Below are positions 1 to 8,391 of a stretch of DNA of 64,000 nucleotides, piece after piece. Origin of the DNA: UBA961 sp014191195 (GTDB lineage: Bacteria > Bacteroidota > Ignavibacteria > Kapaibacteriales > UBA961); NCBI GenBank assembly GCA_964204605.1, contig OZ123195.1, forward strand, positions 1,178,001 through 1,242,000, written 5' to 3'. The position numbers and the translations under genes are program-made. Numbering within the stretch: the first letter of the stretch is position 1; each line of letters opens with the position of its first letter. The notes under the pieces are model-generated. The model searched no databases, was not told where the DNA came from, and saw only the letters and a program-made list of their open reading frames with translations.

Positions 1-103
1 AAGCTTCATTAGTTTCGGAATCTTTAATTGTACCAGAGATTGAACCTGCAAAAGATTCTGTGCTTAGCGCAAACAGTAAAGCTATCATTATAATCAATTT
101 CAT
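1..103 (-). CDS. N-terminus of a secreted protein with a carboxypeptidase-regulatory-like domain (partial)
   Basis: Reading leftward from an ATG at 103, the frame stays open to the window edge. It encodes about 34 residues: a hydrophobic signal peptide (MKLIIMIALLFALSTESFA) followed by GSISGTIKDSETNEA. The second part matches the first strand of CarboxypepD_reg-like domains, which begin many TonB-dependent receptors and DUF5686 proteins of Bacteroidota. The rest of the gene lies outside the window, so the full product is unknown. It lies 8 bases downstream of the lipoprotein gene ending at 112, on the same strand, and is probably cotranscribed with it. Confidence 0.7.
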   Translation of the reverse strand, partial: MKLIIMIALLFALSTESFAGSISGTIKDSETNEA

Positions 104-111
104 ATATAGCC

Positions 112-627
112 TTAAAATGGTTGAGGAGGTAATGAAGCAAAATCAACTATTATTCTAATAAATATCGTATCTCCAGGTTGAATTTCTAATTGAGTAGGTT
201 TTGTATTATCACCACTTAAAGTATAGATTCCAACTACTTTTTGAGCATTTAAATCAATAGATATTTGTTTTGCAATCCCAATATATTGTAATGTCGCAGG
301 CGCTTCTGGAATCTGAATTTCGAAGTTTGAGGAATCAACATAAGTAGGTAAAGAAGTAAATCCAGAGATAAAAGCTCTGCCATTTAACAGTTCATTTATA
401 ATACCAGCACTATCTGGCAAAGGGAACTGTGTAAAAGCAGCTGCTCTAATCGCAAAAGCAGAGTCTTTGTCCAAAGACCAAGAGTCTTTTCCACCTTTAT
501 ACATAATTGTACCTTTAATAAATGCTGGACCCTTTTTACGTGTTGGTTCTGGCGGTGCTAATCCCTCACTACATGATGCAAGAAGCATTGCTATTATTAA
601 GTGTATCGAGTAAAAAATAGATTTCAT
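112..627 (-). CDS. Predicted outer-membrane lipoprotein, family unknown
   Basis: The product has 171 residues. It begins with a lipoprotein signal: hydrophobic stretch, then LLASC with the lipidated Cys at residue 19, followed by SEGLAPPEPTRKKGP. The mature part is a small, mostly beta-type domain with no catalytic motif that I recognise. The stretch FIKGTIMYKGGKDSW resembles the first strand of a carbohydrate- or peptidase-regulatory-like fold, but this is weak. It sits just upstream of the partial regulatory-domain protein on the same strand, suggesting a two-gene surface unit. Function is not assigned; the lipoprotein call is firm. Confidence 0.75.
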   Translation of the reverse strand: MKSIFYSIHLIIAMLLASCSEGLAPPEPTRKKGPAFIKGTIMYKGGKDSWSLDKDSAFAIRAAAFTQFPLPDSAGIINELLNGRAFISGFTSLPTYVDSSNFEIQIPEAPATLQYIGIAKQISIDLNAQKVVGIYTLSGDNTKPTQLEIQPGDTIFIRIIVDFASLPPQPF

Positions 628-670
628 ATGGAGTTAAACTTCTATATATGAACAATGTTATCATAAACAA

Positions 671-689
671 AATTTGAAAAAATCAAATT
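671..689. promoter_or_regulatory. Inverted repeat between divergent genes
   Basis: AATTTGA and TCAAATT form a perfect 7-base inverted repeat separated by five A residues. It lies in the 116-base gap between the leftward lipoprotein gene and the rightward esterase gene. The geometry fits a dimeric repressor site, but in AT-rich DNA such repeats also occur by chance. Confidence 0.25.
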
Positions 690-743
690 ACGATGAAATG
701 GAAAAAAAACAATAATTCCAATAGAAAATAATATCTTGTATGT

Positions 744-1679
744 ATGAATATTCAATTTATTATATGCGCCTTTGTCTATCTATTTACTTTTAGTACTTAT
801 ACTGTAATAGCCGAAGATACAATGTTTTCTAGTAACACAGCACCACTGGTAAGTTCGGGAAAATGTATTCGTATCGACAGATTTCCATCTACATTTGTTC
901 AGGCAAGGACGATAGATATTCTTTTACCTAAAGGTTATAATCCTCAACAAACCTATCATGTTATCTATATGCATGATGGCCAAATGCTTTTTGATAGCAC
1001 ATATACTTGGAATCATCAAGAATGGCACATAGATGAGGTATTTGAACAATATCAAGATTCATTATATGAAACAATCATTGTTGGTATTTGGAATAATAAT
1101 GAATTTCGTCATGCAGAATATTTTCCTCAAAAAGCTCTTGCTTATATTCACGATAGTACTAAATCACTATTTTTATCTGAAAAGTTTAAGGGGAAAGCTC
1201 TTGCTGATAATTATCTTCATTTTATCGTAGATGAATTAAAACCTTTTATTGAAAATGTATTTTCTGTCTCAAAAAAACCTGAACATACTATGATTATGGG
1301 TTCTAGTATGGGAGGCCTTATTTCTTTATATGCTCTATGTGAATATCCTCATGTTTTTGGAGCTGCCGCAGGTTTATCTACTCATTGGATAGGAACAACA
1401 TCTATAGATAATGGAGATATTCCCAGAGGTTTAATTACATATATATCTGACAATCTACCTAAGGCTGATTTAAAAAGAAAATTGTATACCGATCATGGTA
1501 CTATTGGCATTGATAGTCTATATCAACCCTGGCAAATACAAATTGATGCTCTTTTGTTATCAAAAGGTTATGATCATACTCAATATATGAGTGCTGTTTT
1601 CGAAGATGCTGATCATAATGAAGAAGCTTGGTCTCAAAGATTATATGTTCCACTATTGTTTTTACTTAAAACACCTTAA
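744..1679 (+). CDS. Secreted esterase of the alpha/beta-hydrolase superfamily (putative esterase family, esterase D/ferulic-acid-esterase type)
   Basis: The product has 311 residues with an N-terminal signal peptide (cleavage near residue 23), so it probably acts in the periplasm or outside. The fold is recognisable from the strand carrying YHVIYMHDGQ, the oxyanion region, and the nucleophile elbow GSSMGG with Ser188 as the predicted nucleophile. A late DADHNEEAW segment probably supplies the catalytic His. These features match the PF00756 esterase family, which includes enterochelin esterase-like and feruloyl-esterase-like enzymes. The true ester substrate cannot be read from the sequence. 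No Shine-Dalgarno sequence is visible. The gene stands alone between a divergent neighbour and a separate downstream pair. Confidence 0.85.
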   Translation: MNIQFIICAFVYLFTFSTYTVIAEDTMFSSNTAPLVSSGKCIRIDRFPSTFVQARTIDILLPKGYNPQQTYHVIYMHDGQMLFDSTYTWNHQEWHIDEVFEQYQDSLYETIIVGIWNNNEFRHAEYFPQKALAYIHDSTKSLFLSEKFKGKALADNYLHFIVDELKPFIENVFSVSKKPEHTMIMGSSMGGLISLYALCEYPHVFGAAAGLSTHWIGTTSIDNGDIPRGLITYISDNLPKADLKRKLYTDHGTIGIDSLYQPWQIQIDALLLSKGYDHTQYMSAVFEDADHNEEAWSQRLYVPLLFLLKTP

Positions 1680-1816
1680 TGTTTGTTCTTCTAAAGCATT
1701 TCACTCCTAAATATCTTATATCTTTTCCCTACATATTTTTTACTTATTTAATACATGGCACTCTTTTTGTAAGTATTACTTAATAATATTAAAACTTAAT
1801 ATTTACAAGGTATAAC

Positions 1817-2314
1817 ATGAAAATATGTATTCGATTATTATGCTTGCTATTGATATTCTTTAGCTTTTATAAAAGTGCATCTGCACAGCAGTCTTTTACT
1901 TCTGTTGGTGGTGATGCAAAAGGGCCAACTGGGTCGGTTTCTTATTCTGTTGGATTACTAACATATAGTACACATATAAGTAGAACTGGCATGGAATGTC
2001 AAGGAGTTCAGCAGCCATTTGAAGTTGCTAGAATATTATCCTCTGAAGAACAAAATACTCAAGATCTTTCAATTTTTGCTTATCCAAATCCAACCACAGA
2101 TATGCTTTCAATTGCAAGTCAGAATGATTTTCCATCTGGAACAATTGCAGAGTTTAGAGATATGAAAGGTAGTATTGTAAAAAGTATGACATTAGAAAGT
2201 AATACTCATTCTTTTTCAATCTCAGAGTTTATCACAGGTATATATCTATTAGTTATAAAAAATGATGATACTATTCTCGCTTCTTTTAAGATTATCAAAA
2301 ATGAAGGACAATAA
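1817..2314 (+). CDS. Small secreted protein with a T9SS type A sorting domain
   Basis: The product has 165 residues: a signal peptide ending near ASA-Q, a short region of about 50 residues (QQSFTSVGGDAKGPTG and following), and a C-terminal sorting domain from about residue 83. That domain shows the typical FAYPNPTTDMLSI opening, a middle SIVKSM strand, and an ending GIYLLVIKNDD. In Bacteroidota this layout means export through the Sec system and then T9SS, usually with C-terminal signal removal and surface attachment. The short N-terminal part recurs in other Bacteroidota proteins of unknown function. The next gene starts 3 bases after the stop, so the two are cotranscribed. Confidence 0.8.
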   Translation: MKICIRLLCLLLIFFSFYKSASAQQSFTSVGGDAKGPTGSVSYSVGLLTYSTHISRTGMECQGVQQPFEVARILSSEEQNTQDLSIFAYPNPTTDMLSIASQNDFPSGTIAEFRDMKGSIVKSMTLESNTHSFSISEFITGIYLLVIKNDDTILASFKIIKNEGQ

Positions 2315-2317
2315 ACA

Positions 2318-3529
2318 ATGAAAAAAGTAAGATACTCACTGATTGCACTTTTATGTTGCATTTCTACCTATATAATTCAGGCTCAAAAACCCAATAATTT
2401 GAGTTATCAAGCTGTATTAAGGAATGTAAATAATACATTAATAATTAATGTTAAAGTTGGAATGCGAATTAGTATCATTAAGGGCTCTGAATTTGGTCCT
2501 TCTGTATATGTAGAAACACAAAATGCAAAGACCAATATGAATGGATTAATTTCTTTACAAATTGGTGCTGGTGAATTTATATATGGCAATTATCGAACTA
2601 TAGATTGGAGCGAAGGTCCATATTTTCTAAAAACAGAGATAGACCCATTTGGTGGCACAGATTATACTATCATTTCTGTACAACAAATTTTATCTGTCCC
2701 TTTTTCTATGTATGCAGACCACGCAAAATTTGCCGATACAATTATCGGTGATATCGATGAAAATGATCCAATATTCTCTAAAAGTGTTGCTCAAAGTATT
2801 ACCAGAGCTAATATTTCAGCATGGAATAATAAAGTTGATTCTACAGTCGAGTCAGATCCAATTTTTATGAAATGGAATAAAAGCTATAATGATTTAAGTG
2901 CTAAGCCATCAATTGGTGATAGTATTAGAGCTATCGCAAATGGTTCAGAAACCAAATTGTCAGCTGGACAACATATAACAATTACCGGTTCTGGTACATT
3001 AACTTCTCCTTATTCTATTCAGGCAAATAATGTATTCACACATTATATTGGTGAATATTTTGTTGGTGGAATTGTATTCCATATGTATAGGGATTCTTTA
3101 GGAATAGAACATGGATTAATTGTTTCAACTGTTGATCTTTCTATGGATTCACAATGGAGTTCTATTGATACTCTGATTGGAAATAATGCTCAGTCTACCT
3201 GGAATGGATTATCAAATACTCAAGTAATTTCTAATGATACCACTATAGTTGTTAGTGCAGCTAAAACATGTAAGAATCTAGTTCAAGCAAATTATTCTGA
3301 TTGGTATTTACCTTCTATAGATGAATTATATATCATGTTTTCTCATCGTTTTGATATAAATAGAAGATTATCACAAGTAAATGGTTCTCAATTAATTGGT
3401 TTATCTACTTATTGGTCTTCTACAGAACGTGATAAAACAAATGCACTATTTTTTAATTGTTTAAGCGGTACTCTAGCTCAGGATGCAAAAAGTACTATTA
3501 AGAAAGTAAGAGCAATAAGAAAATATTAA
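2318..3529 (+). CDS. Secreted surface protein with a C-terminal DUF1566 (Lcl-like) domain
   Basis: The product has 403 residues with a signal peptide ending near IIQAQ. Residues from about 25 to 130 (NLSYQAVLRN, then ISVQQILSVPFSMYADHA) form an N-terminal module common to Bacteroidota surface proteins. The middle is low-complexity, and the C-terminal 150 residues match the DUF1566 type: GGIVFHMYRD, then DWYLPSIDELYIMF, then YWSSTE, and a final KVRAIRKY. DUF1566 proteins are surface or fimbria-like structural proteins related to collagen-binding Lcl. No T9SS sorting domain is evident. It is in an operon with the small T9SS protein before it and is followed by a strong terminator. Ligand and role are unknown. 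Confidence 0.8.
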   Translation: MKKVRYSLIALLCCISTYIIQAQKPNNLSYQAVLRNVNNTLIINVKVGMRISIIKGSEFGPSVYVETQNAKTNMNGLISLQIGAGEFIYGNYRTIDWSEGPYFLKTEIDPFGGTDYTIISVQQILSVPFSMYADHAKFADTIIGDIDENDPIFSKSVAQSITRANISAWNNKVDSTVESDPIFMKWNKSYNDLSAKPSIGDSIRAIANGSETKLSAGQHITITGSGTLTSPYSIQANNVFTHYIGEYFVGGIVFHMYRDSLGIEHGLIVSTVDLSMDSQWSSIDTLIGNNAQSTWNGLSNTQVISNDTTIVVSAAKTCKNLVQANYSDWYLPSIDELYIMFSHRFDINRRLSQVNGSQLIGLSTYWSSTERDKTNALFFNCLSGTLAQDAKSTIKKVRAIRKY

Positions 3530-3553
3530 TAGCACACACATAATGCTTAGTTT

Positions 3554-3594
3554 AAGGCAGATTCAGAGTTAATTCTGAATCTGCCTTTTTTTTT
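3554..3594 (+). terminator. Rho-independent terminator
   Basis: A perfect 14-base-pair stem (AAGGCAGATTCAGA with TCTGAATCTGCCTT) encloses a 6-base loop. It is followed by a run of nine T residues on the plus strand. It ends the two-gene surface-protein operon at 1817-3529. Confidence 0.93.
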
Positions 3595-3600
3595 GTTGTT

Positions 3601-3929
3601 ATGCATATTCTCATTATTGGTGGATCTGTCTTTTTAGAGGAAGCAATGATAGATTCTGCTTTGCAATCTGGACATACAATAACTGTTTTTAATCATGGAA
3701 AATCAAATCCTAGTTTACATCATGACAATAATTCAGCATAAAGATATCACAATCATCATGTAAAAGATTTCATCGAACGAATACAACGAAAGCTAAACAT
3801 GCAGGTTTACTAATGAAACCATTAAAAAACAGAATTCATGATATTATTGAATGGACATTACACATACAAAGCATATATGCCCTAAAAGCAGATTATTCAG
3901 AACAAGGAGACAGTGATTGTATAATATGA
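3601..3929 (+). pseudogene. Remnant of an NAD-dependent epimerase/dehydratase-family gene
   Basis: The ATG at 3601 opens a 46-codon frame, MHILIIGGSVFLEEAMIDSA followed by LQSGHTITVFNHGKSNP, that stops at 3739. This matches the N-terminal Rossmann segment of extended SDR proteins, normally of the form GGTxFLG...GHxVTxFNRGKSNP. A second piece in another frame ends at the TGA at 3927-3929 and reads KAKHAGLLMKPLKNRIHDII. It resembles the C-terminal KALAAGLxFRPLxETIxDTLxW segment of the same family. About 200 central codons are missing, and the nucleotide-binding glycine motif is damaged (GGSVFLE). I read this as a gene reduced by a large internal deletion plus frameshift and now non-functional. 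It explains most of the gap 3595-3936. Confidence 0.75.
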
Positions 3930-3936
3930 AGATATC

Positions 3937-4431
3937 CTACTTAACGTATAAAGAACTATCAGCTTTAAACACTAAAGCAGCTGAATTTATACAATAGCGG
4001 AGTCCAGTTGGTTTAGGGCCATCATCAAACACATGGCCTAAATGTCCTTCACATCTGGCACAAAGAACCTCATATGTCTTAAACTCATATCGAGTATCAA
4101 TTTTTTCTAGGATATGATCTTTATTTAAAGGTCGAAAAAAAGAAGGCCAGCCAGTTCCTGAATCAAACTTTGTATTTGAAGTAAAAAGATCCAATTTGCA
4201 TGCTTTACAAGAATATATTCCAGATTCTTTATTATCTACATATTTGCCAGTAAATGGAGGTTCGGTACCTTTTTTTCTCATAATACAATAGTCTTCATAC
4301 GACAAACTATCTTTCCATTCGGCATCTTGTTTTACAGTTTTCTCAATTTTTGACTGATTTTTTTGTAGTTGTTGAGAACAACCATAAAAAGGAAGACAAA
4401 GAAATACAAAAACAAATATTATAGATTTCAT
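3937..4431 (-). CDS. msrB: Peptide-methionine (R)-S-oxide reductase MsrB, lipoprotein form
   Basis: MsrB reduces the R form of methionine sulfoxide in oxidised proteins. With the start I chose (ATG at 4431) the product has 164 residues. A short hydrophobic leader ends in FYGC, with Cys18 a plausible lipidation site, so the enzyme probably works in the periplasm on a membrane anchor. The SelR domain follows: zinc-binding Cys75/Cys78 and Cys124/Cys127, the GTGWPSF motif at 92-98, and catalytic Cys147 in RYCINS. The frame is open upstream to 4569, but that extension overlaps the start of the divergent protease gene and would place the signal peptide internally, so I reject it. Confidence 0.92.
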   Translation of the reverse strand: MKSIIFVFVFLCLPFYGCSQQLQKNQSKIEKTVKQDAEWKDSLSYEDYCIMRKKGTEPPFTGKYVDNKESGIYSCKACKLDLFTSNTKFDSGTGWPSFFRPLNKDHILEKIDTRYEFKTYEVLCARCEGHLGHVFDDGPKPTGLRYCINSAALVFKADSSLYVK

Positions 4432-4468
4432 TTGATATTTTTGATATACATATATAAGGCACATAATT

Positions 4469-6931
4469 ATGGCTACTATAAATAAAAAAACAATCAGTAA
4501 AGTTCCATCTGGCTTAACACCACTAAAAGCAGAGCATTTATGTTGGAAATGCCCACAAGATATTTTCAATTTTGAAACAACAAAAGAACTTTCTTCTTTA
4601 AAAGGAATAGTTGGACAAGACAGAGCAATCGAAGCAATTAAACTGGGGGCTGAATTATATTCTCATGGATATAATGTATTTGTTTCTGGAATATCTGGCA
4701 CAGGTAGATTAACAACTGTCAAACATATATTAGATGAATCTACATCTTCTTGTCCCCCACTTTTCGACTATTGTTTTGTCCATAATTTTACTAATCCGGA
4801 TAATCCCAAGCTTCTTAAATTTCCAAGTGGACAAGGCAAATTATTTGCAAAAGGCATAGAAGATTCTATGATTTTTCTTAAAAGAAGAATTCCGCAATTA
4901 TTTGATGAAGAAGGATTTCAGAAGGCAAGAAAAGTATTAATCGATACATATCAAAAGCAAGAGCAAGATCTTATAGCTCAATTTGCAGAGAAAATCCGTC
5001 CAAGTGGCTTTGTTCTTGGCCAAGTTGAAGATGAAGCAGGTGAAGTTCAGTCAGAAATTTTCCCTGTTATCAATAAAAAACCTGTTCATATGAAAGAACT
5101 TAATACATTAGTTGCATCAAAGAAAATATCTCAAAAAAAAGCAGATTTATTAAAGGAACAATATGAAACTTTGCACACCCAATTAATTGAGCTTGCCCGA
5201 ACAAGTATCAAGTTAATGCAGGGATTTAGATTTAACGTCGTGGAATATGATAAGGCTGCTGTTGCTGTTATTGTAAGAACAACATTCGGAGATGTAAGGC
5301 AGAGTTTCCCTTCTGAAACTGTGTCTAGTTTTATAAAATCCATGGAAGATGATTTACTAAATCATTTAGATATATTTCTTCCGGGTACAGGTAATGAAGA
5401 AGACGATACTGAAAAACCTACAGATGATGAAATCAAAGAAAAATTTGCAGCCTATGGAGTAAATGTTGTACAAGATAATTCTTCAACTCTTTGTGCACCA
5501 GTCATTGTAGAAACGACTCCATCTTTTGTTAATTTATTTGGAACTATTGAAAAGAAATTTGATCAAAGAGGTTTTTGGAGAACCGATTATAGTCAGATTA
5601 AAGCAGGCTCTCTGTTAAAAGCAGATCAGGGATATTTAATTGTCAATGCTCTTGATATCTTATCAGAACCTGGTGTATGGCCAGTATTAAAGAGATTATT
5701 ACTGTATGGTAAATTAGAGATTCAATCAGTTGATAGTTATTTTCAAATTTCTCAAACATTATTAAAACCAGAATCTATCGACTTAAATGTTAAAGTTATA
5801 ATGATTGGTGATGTCGATGTATATCATACTTTATACTTTGGCGAGGAAGATTTTAAGAAAATCTTCAAAGTGAATGCTGAATTTGATTATGAGACACAAC
5901 GCTCGGGAGAAATGATTCATAATTATTCTCATTTTATTCATCAATTATGCGAACAAGAATCTTTATTACATTTTGATAGATCAGGAGTTGCTGCAATTAT
6001 TGAATGGGCTGTGAAACATACTGATACACAAAGAAAAATCACTCTTCAATTTAGTGATGTAGCCGATTTGATAAGAGAATCTTCATTTTTTACAAGGAAA
6101 GACGGAAGCCCTATTGTTGCAAAAACACATGTAAACAAAGCTTTGAATGCTAGATTAAAAAGAAATGATATTCTTGATGAAAAAATCAGAGAACAAATCC
6201 TTAATGGATTATTAATGATAGAAACATCAGGTACTCGATTAGGACAAATCAATGGATTAACCGTATATGATACAGGACTCGTTTCATTTGGAAAACCTGC
6301 TAGAATAACAGCTACTGTTGGTGTTGGCTCAACTGACATCATCAATATAGAAAGAGAAGCCGATATGAGTGGAAAAATTCATAATAAAGGAATGTTAATT
6401 CTCAATGGATTTTTACGTGAACGATTCGCAATTCATCATCCATTAACTTTATCAGCTTCTATCTGCTTTGAACAAAGCTATGGCGGCATAGATGGAGATA
6501 GCGCAACTGCTGCAGAAGTTATTGCTTTATTATCAGCAATTTCTGGTATTGAAGTAAAACAATATCTTTCTATAACTGGGTCTATGAATCAAAAAGGAGA
6601 TATTCAGCCAATCGGTGGGGTAAATGAAAAGATTTCAGGTTTTTATGAATTATGTCTGGCAAATGGCTTGAATGGACATCATGGAGTATTAATACCATCT
6701 CAAAATGTTAATGATTTAATGCTTAATGAACATATCATTGAATCAGTAAAAAAAGGTCAATTTCACATCTATTCTATAAGTACTATTGAACAAGCTATAG
6801 AATTGATGCTAGGAAAACCTGCTGGAAAAAAAGGTGAGGATGGCGTATATAAAACGGGTGTTTTTGGCATTACAGCCAATAGATTAGCAGAACTTTATAA
6901 AAAATCAGACAGTAAAAAGAGTGCGCAGTAA
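4469..6931 (+). CDS. Lon-like ATP-dependent protease (COG1067, LonB-related)
   Basis: The product has 820 residues. An N-terminal part contains a nucleotide-binding loop GISGTGR at 74-80, followed by a long insertion and an AAA region. The C-terminal Lon protease domain carries the predicted catalytic dyad Ser678 (DGDSATAAE) and Lys721 (VNEKISGF), with 43 residues between them, the spacing usual in Lon enzymes. It differs from classical Lon by lacking the N-terminal Lon substrate domain. It is the cytosolic Lon-related family often annotated as ATP-binding or Lon-related protease. It is divergent from msrB with about 37 bases between the chosen starts. Substrates are unknown, and a role in protein quality control is inferred from family. 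Confidence 0.9.
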   Translation: MATINKKTISKVPSGLTPLKAEHLCWKCPQDIFNFETTKELSSLKGIVGQDRAIEAIKLGAELYSHGYNVFVSGISGTGRLTTVKHILDESTSSCPPLFDYCFVHNFTNPDNPKLLKFPSGQGKLFAKGIEDSMIFLKRRIPQLFDEEGFQKARKVLIDTYQKQEQDLIAQFAEKIRPSGFVLGQVEDEAGEVQSEIFPVINKKPVHMKELNTLVASKKISQKKADLLKEQYETLHTQLIELARTSIKLMQGFRFNVVEYDKAAVAVIVRTTFGDVRQSFPSETVSSFIKSMEDDLLNHLDIFLPGTGNEEDDTEKPTDDEIKEKFAAYGVNVVQDNSSTLCAPVIVETTPSFVNLFGTIEKKFDQRGFWRTDYSQIKAGSLLKADQGYLIVNALDILSEPGVWPVLKRLLLYGKLEIQSVDSYFQISQTLLKPESIDLNVKVIMIGDVDVYHTLYFGEEDFKKIFKVNAEFDYETQRSGEMIHNYSHFIHQLCEQESLLHFDRSGVAAIIEWAVKHTDTQRKITLQFSDVADLIRESSFFTRKDGSPIVAKTHVNKALNARLKRNDILDEKIREQILNGLLMIETSGTRLGQINGLTVYDTGLVSFGKPARITATVGVGSTDIINIEREADMSGKIHNKGMLILNGFLRERFAIHHPLTLSASICFEQSYGGIDGDSATAAEVIALLSAISGIEVKQYLSITGSMNQKGDIQPIGGVNEKISGFYELCLANGLNGHHGVLIPSQNVNDLMLNEHIIESVKKGQFHIYSISTIEQAIELMLGKPAGKKGEDGVYKTGVFGITANRLAELYKKSDSKKSAQ

Positions 6932-6955
6932 GCATGTACATGAGTTAACTGCGCA
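6914..6955 (-). terminator. Terminator for the amidohydrolase gene, inside the end of the protease gene
   Basis: TGCGCAGT at 6922-6929 pairs perfectly with ACTGCGCA at 6948-6955, and the loop contains a further CATG-TA-CATG palindrome. On the minus strand the hairpin is followed by CTCTTTTT. It therefore fits a terminator for the leftward gene ending at 6965, overlapping the last codons of the rightward protease gene. Confidence 0.55.
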
Positions 6956-6964
6956 TTCTCAAAA

Positions 6965-8272
6965 TTATTGTCCTTGTTGATATCTAGTTCTATATTTCTT
7001 TGCTAATTCTGTTTGCCTACTTTGTAATGACACTACTTTACCTTGAATAAATGCATATTCTACATTATTTGTTAGGCCATCTAAAGCATTTCCTTTAGAT
7101 ACAAATAAGGTTGCGTCTTTTCCAGAATCTAAACTACCAACTCTATCTGCAATACCTAAAATTGTAGCCGGGTTTATAGTTAATCCTCTTAGAGCTGCTT
7201 CTTCGCTTAATCCATAAGCGATTGCTGTTCCTGCATTAAAAGGAAGATTCCTTTGTTGCCAGAATGAAGATTCTGAGAATGACCAAAGAATACCTGCTTG
7301 TTCTAAAATACGTGGAAGTGTATATGGCTCATCATAAGCTGATTCGGCCTCTCTTGGTAATGAATGAGTTCTTGGAATAATCACTGGTACTCTTGCTAAT
7401 TGTAATTCTTCTATACAAAGATGTGCTTCATTAGCTCCAAAAATAATCGCATTTATACCATATGTTTTCACTATATCTAAAGCCGCTAAAATTTGTTGTT
7501 TAGAAGAAGCCTTAAAGAAAACAGGTAATTGCTTTTCAAAAATAGGACGCATTGATTCTAAACGTATATCTTGCATATTTTCGGCAAGACCATTTTTTGC
7601 AGCCAAAGAATACATTTTGGCTTTTGTAAAATAGTCTCTTAATTCTAATAGATTCTTTTCATTATCTTTAATTTGTTCCTCAGCTGATTTTGATATCCAT
7701 GGGGCATTTTGAACACTCATACTCGGAATATTTACTGATAAAGCTGCTATGTGTTTTAATGCAATATCTTCACGATTCCAACCATCTAATTGCATAATAG
7801 AGCTTAAACCTGATATCAAACCACCTTGGGGAACAACATGAGCAATTAAAATACCATTGCTTCTTACGGTAGGTATTATTTCACTATCAGGATTATAAGC
7901 AGTAACAGATTTTGCATTTGGATTAAATATTCCAGTTTCAACTGCATCTCGGGTTGCCCTAACGGCTTCAATTTCTACAAGACCTATTGTTGATTCAGAA
8001 GCTATAAAACCAGGATACACAGATTTACCGGTACAATCGATTATCTCTGCTCCAATAGGAATATCTATATTCTTACCAACAGAAACGATTTTACCTTTAT
8101 CAAATAATACCATGCCACCATCAATAATGCCTTTAGACACAGTATAGATCTTTGCATTTTTTAATATAATAGGATTTTTTTGAGCTCCACCTGGAATTTC
8201 ATCATGCGCAACCAAAAAAGTAAAATTATATACCAAACATAAAACAAATATCAAAAAGTAATTATGCATCAT
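6965..8272 (-). CDS. Periplasmic amidohydrolase-superfamily protein lacking the HxH metal motif
   Basis: The product has 435 residues with a signal peptide (cleavage near VAH, residue 22). The fold is that of imidazolonepropionase-like amidohydrolases (COG1228). An N-terminal beta-sandwich segment (ILKNAKIYTVSKGII) leads to SVYPGFIASEST at 85-95, where active members have HxH instead. Near the C-terminus is the typical LTINPATILGIADRVGSLDSGKDATLFVSKG. The stretch with IEAVRATRD and IPTVRSNGI is shared by a Bacteroidota subfamily that, as I recall, also lacks HxH. It may bind rather than hydrolyse its ligand, or use a different metal arrangement. The upstream region holds three inverted repeats, suggesting regulation. 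Confidence 0.8.
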   Translation of the reverse strand: MMHNYFLIFVLCLVYNFTFLVAHDEIPGGAQKNPIILKNAKIYTVSKGIIDGGMVLFDKGKIVSVGKNIDIPIGAEIIDCTGKSVYPGFIASESTIGLVEIEAVRATRDAVETGIFNPNAKSVTAYNPDSEIIPTVRSNGILIAHVVPQGGLISGLSSIMQLDGWNREDIALKHIAALSVNIPSMSVQNAPWISKSAEEQIKDNEKNLLELRDYFTKAKMYSLAAKNGLAENMQDIRLESMRPIFEKQLPVFFKASSKQQILAALDIVKTYGINAIIFGANEAHLCIEELQLARVPVIIPRTHSLPREAESAYDEPYTLPRILEQAGILWSFSESSFWQQRNLPFNAGTAIAYGLSEEAALRGLTINPATILGIADRVGSLDSGKDATLFVSKGNALDGLTNNVEYAFIQGKVVSLQSRQTELAKKYRTRYQQGQ

Positions 8273-8295
8273 ATTTCCTAAAAGTAAGTTCTTAA

Positions 8296-8310
8296 TAAAT
8301 CAATGATTTA
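8296..8310. promoter_or_regulatory. Palindrome upstream of the amidohydrolase gene
   Basis: TAAATCA-A-TGATTTA is a perfect 15-base palindrome centred about 31 bases upstream of the amidohydrolase start codon. Position and symmetry fit an operator for a dimeric regulator. No regulator gene lies nearby, so this is a guess from geometry. Confidence 0.35.
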
Positions 8311-8326
8311 GGTTTATAAAGCGAGA

Positions 8327-8358
8327 TGCCCTTTGACGTCACCACACGTCAAAGGGCA
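8327..8358. other. Long perfect hairpin without a T-tract, in the amidohydrolase/tRNA-Pro gap
   Basis: TGCCCTTTGACGT and ACGTCAAAGGGCA form a perfect 13-base-pair stem with loop CACCAC. It is far more GC-rich than its surroundings. It lies between two divergent transcription units, where a terminator is not expected, and there is no T run on either side. It could be a structured 5' leader of the amidohydrolase mRNA, part of a small RNA, or a protein-binding site. A G-rich run on the minus strand (GGTGGTGAAAAGGTGGG then AAGGGG) lies beside it at about 8359-8383. Confidence 0.5.
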
Positions 8359-8391
8359 CTCCCCTTCCCACCTTTTCACCACCACAACAAA

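Noticed and set aside
4432..4569. N-terminal extension of the MsrB frame
   Set aside because: It overlaps the divergent protease start, would place the signal peptide internally, and is not MsrB-like.
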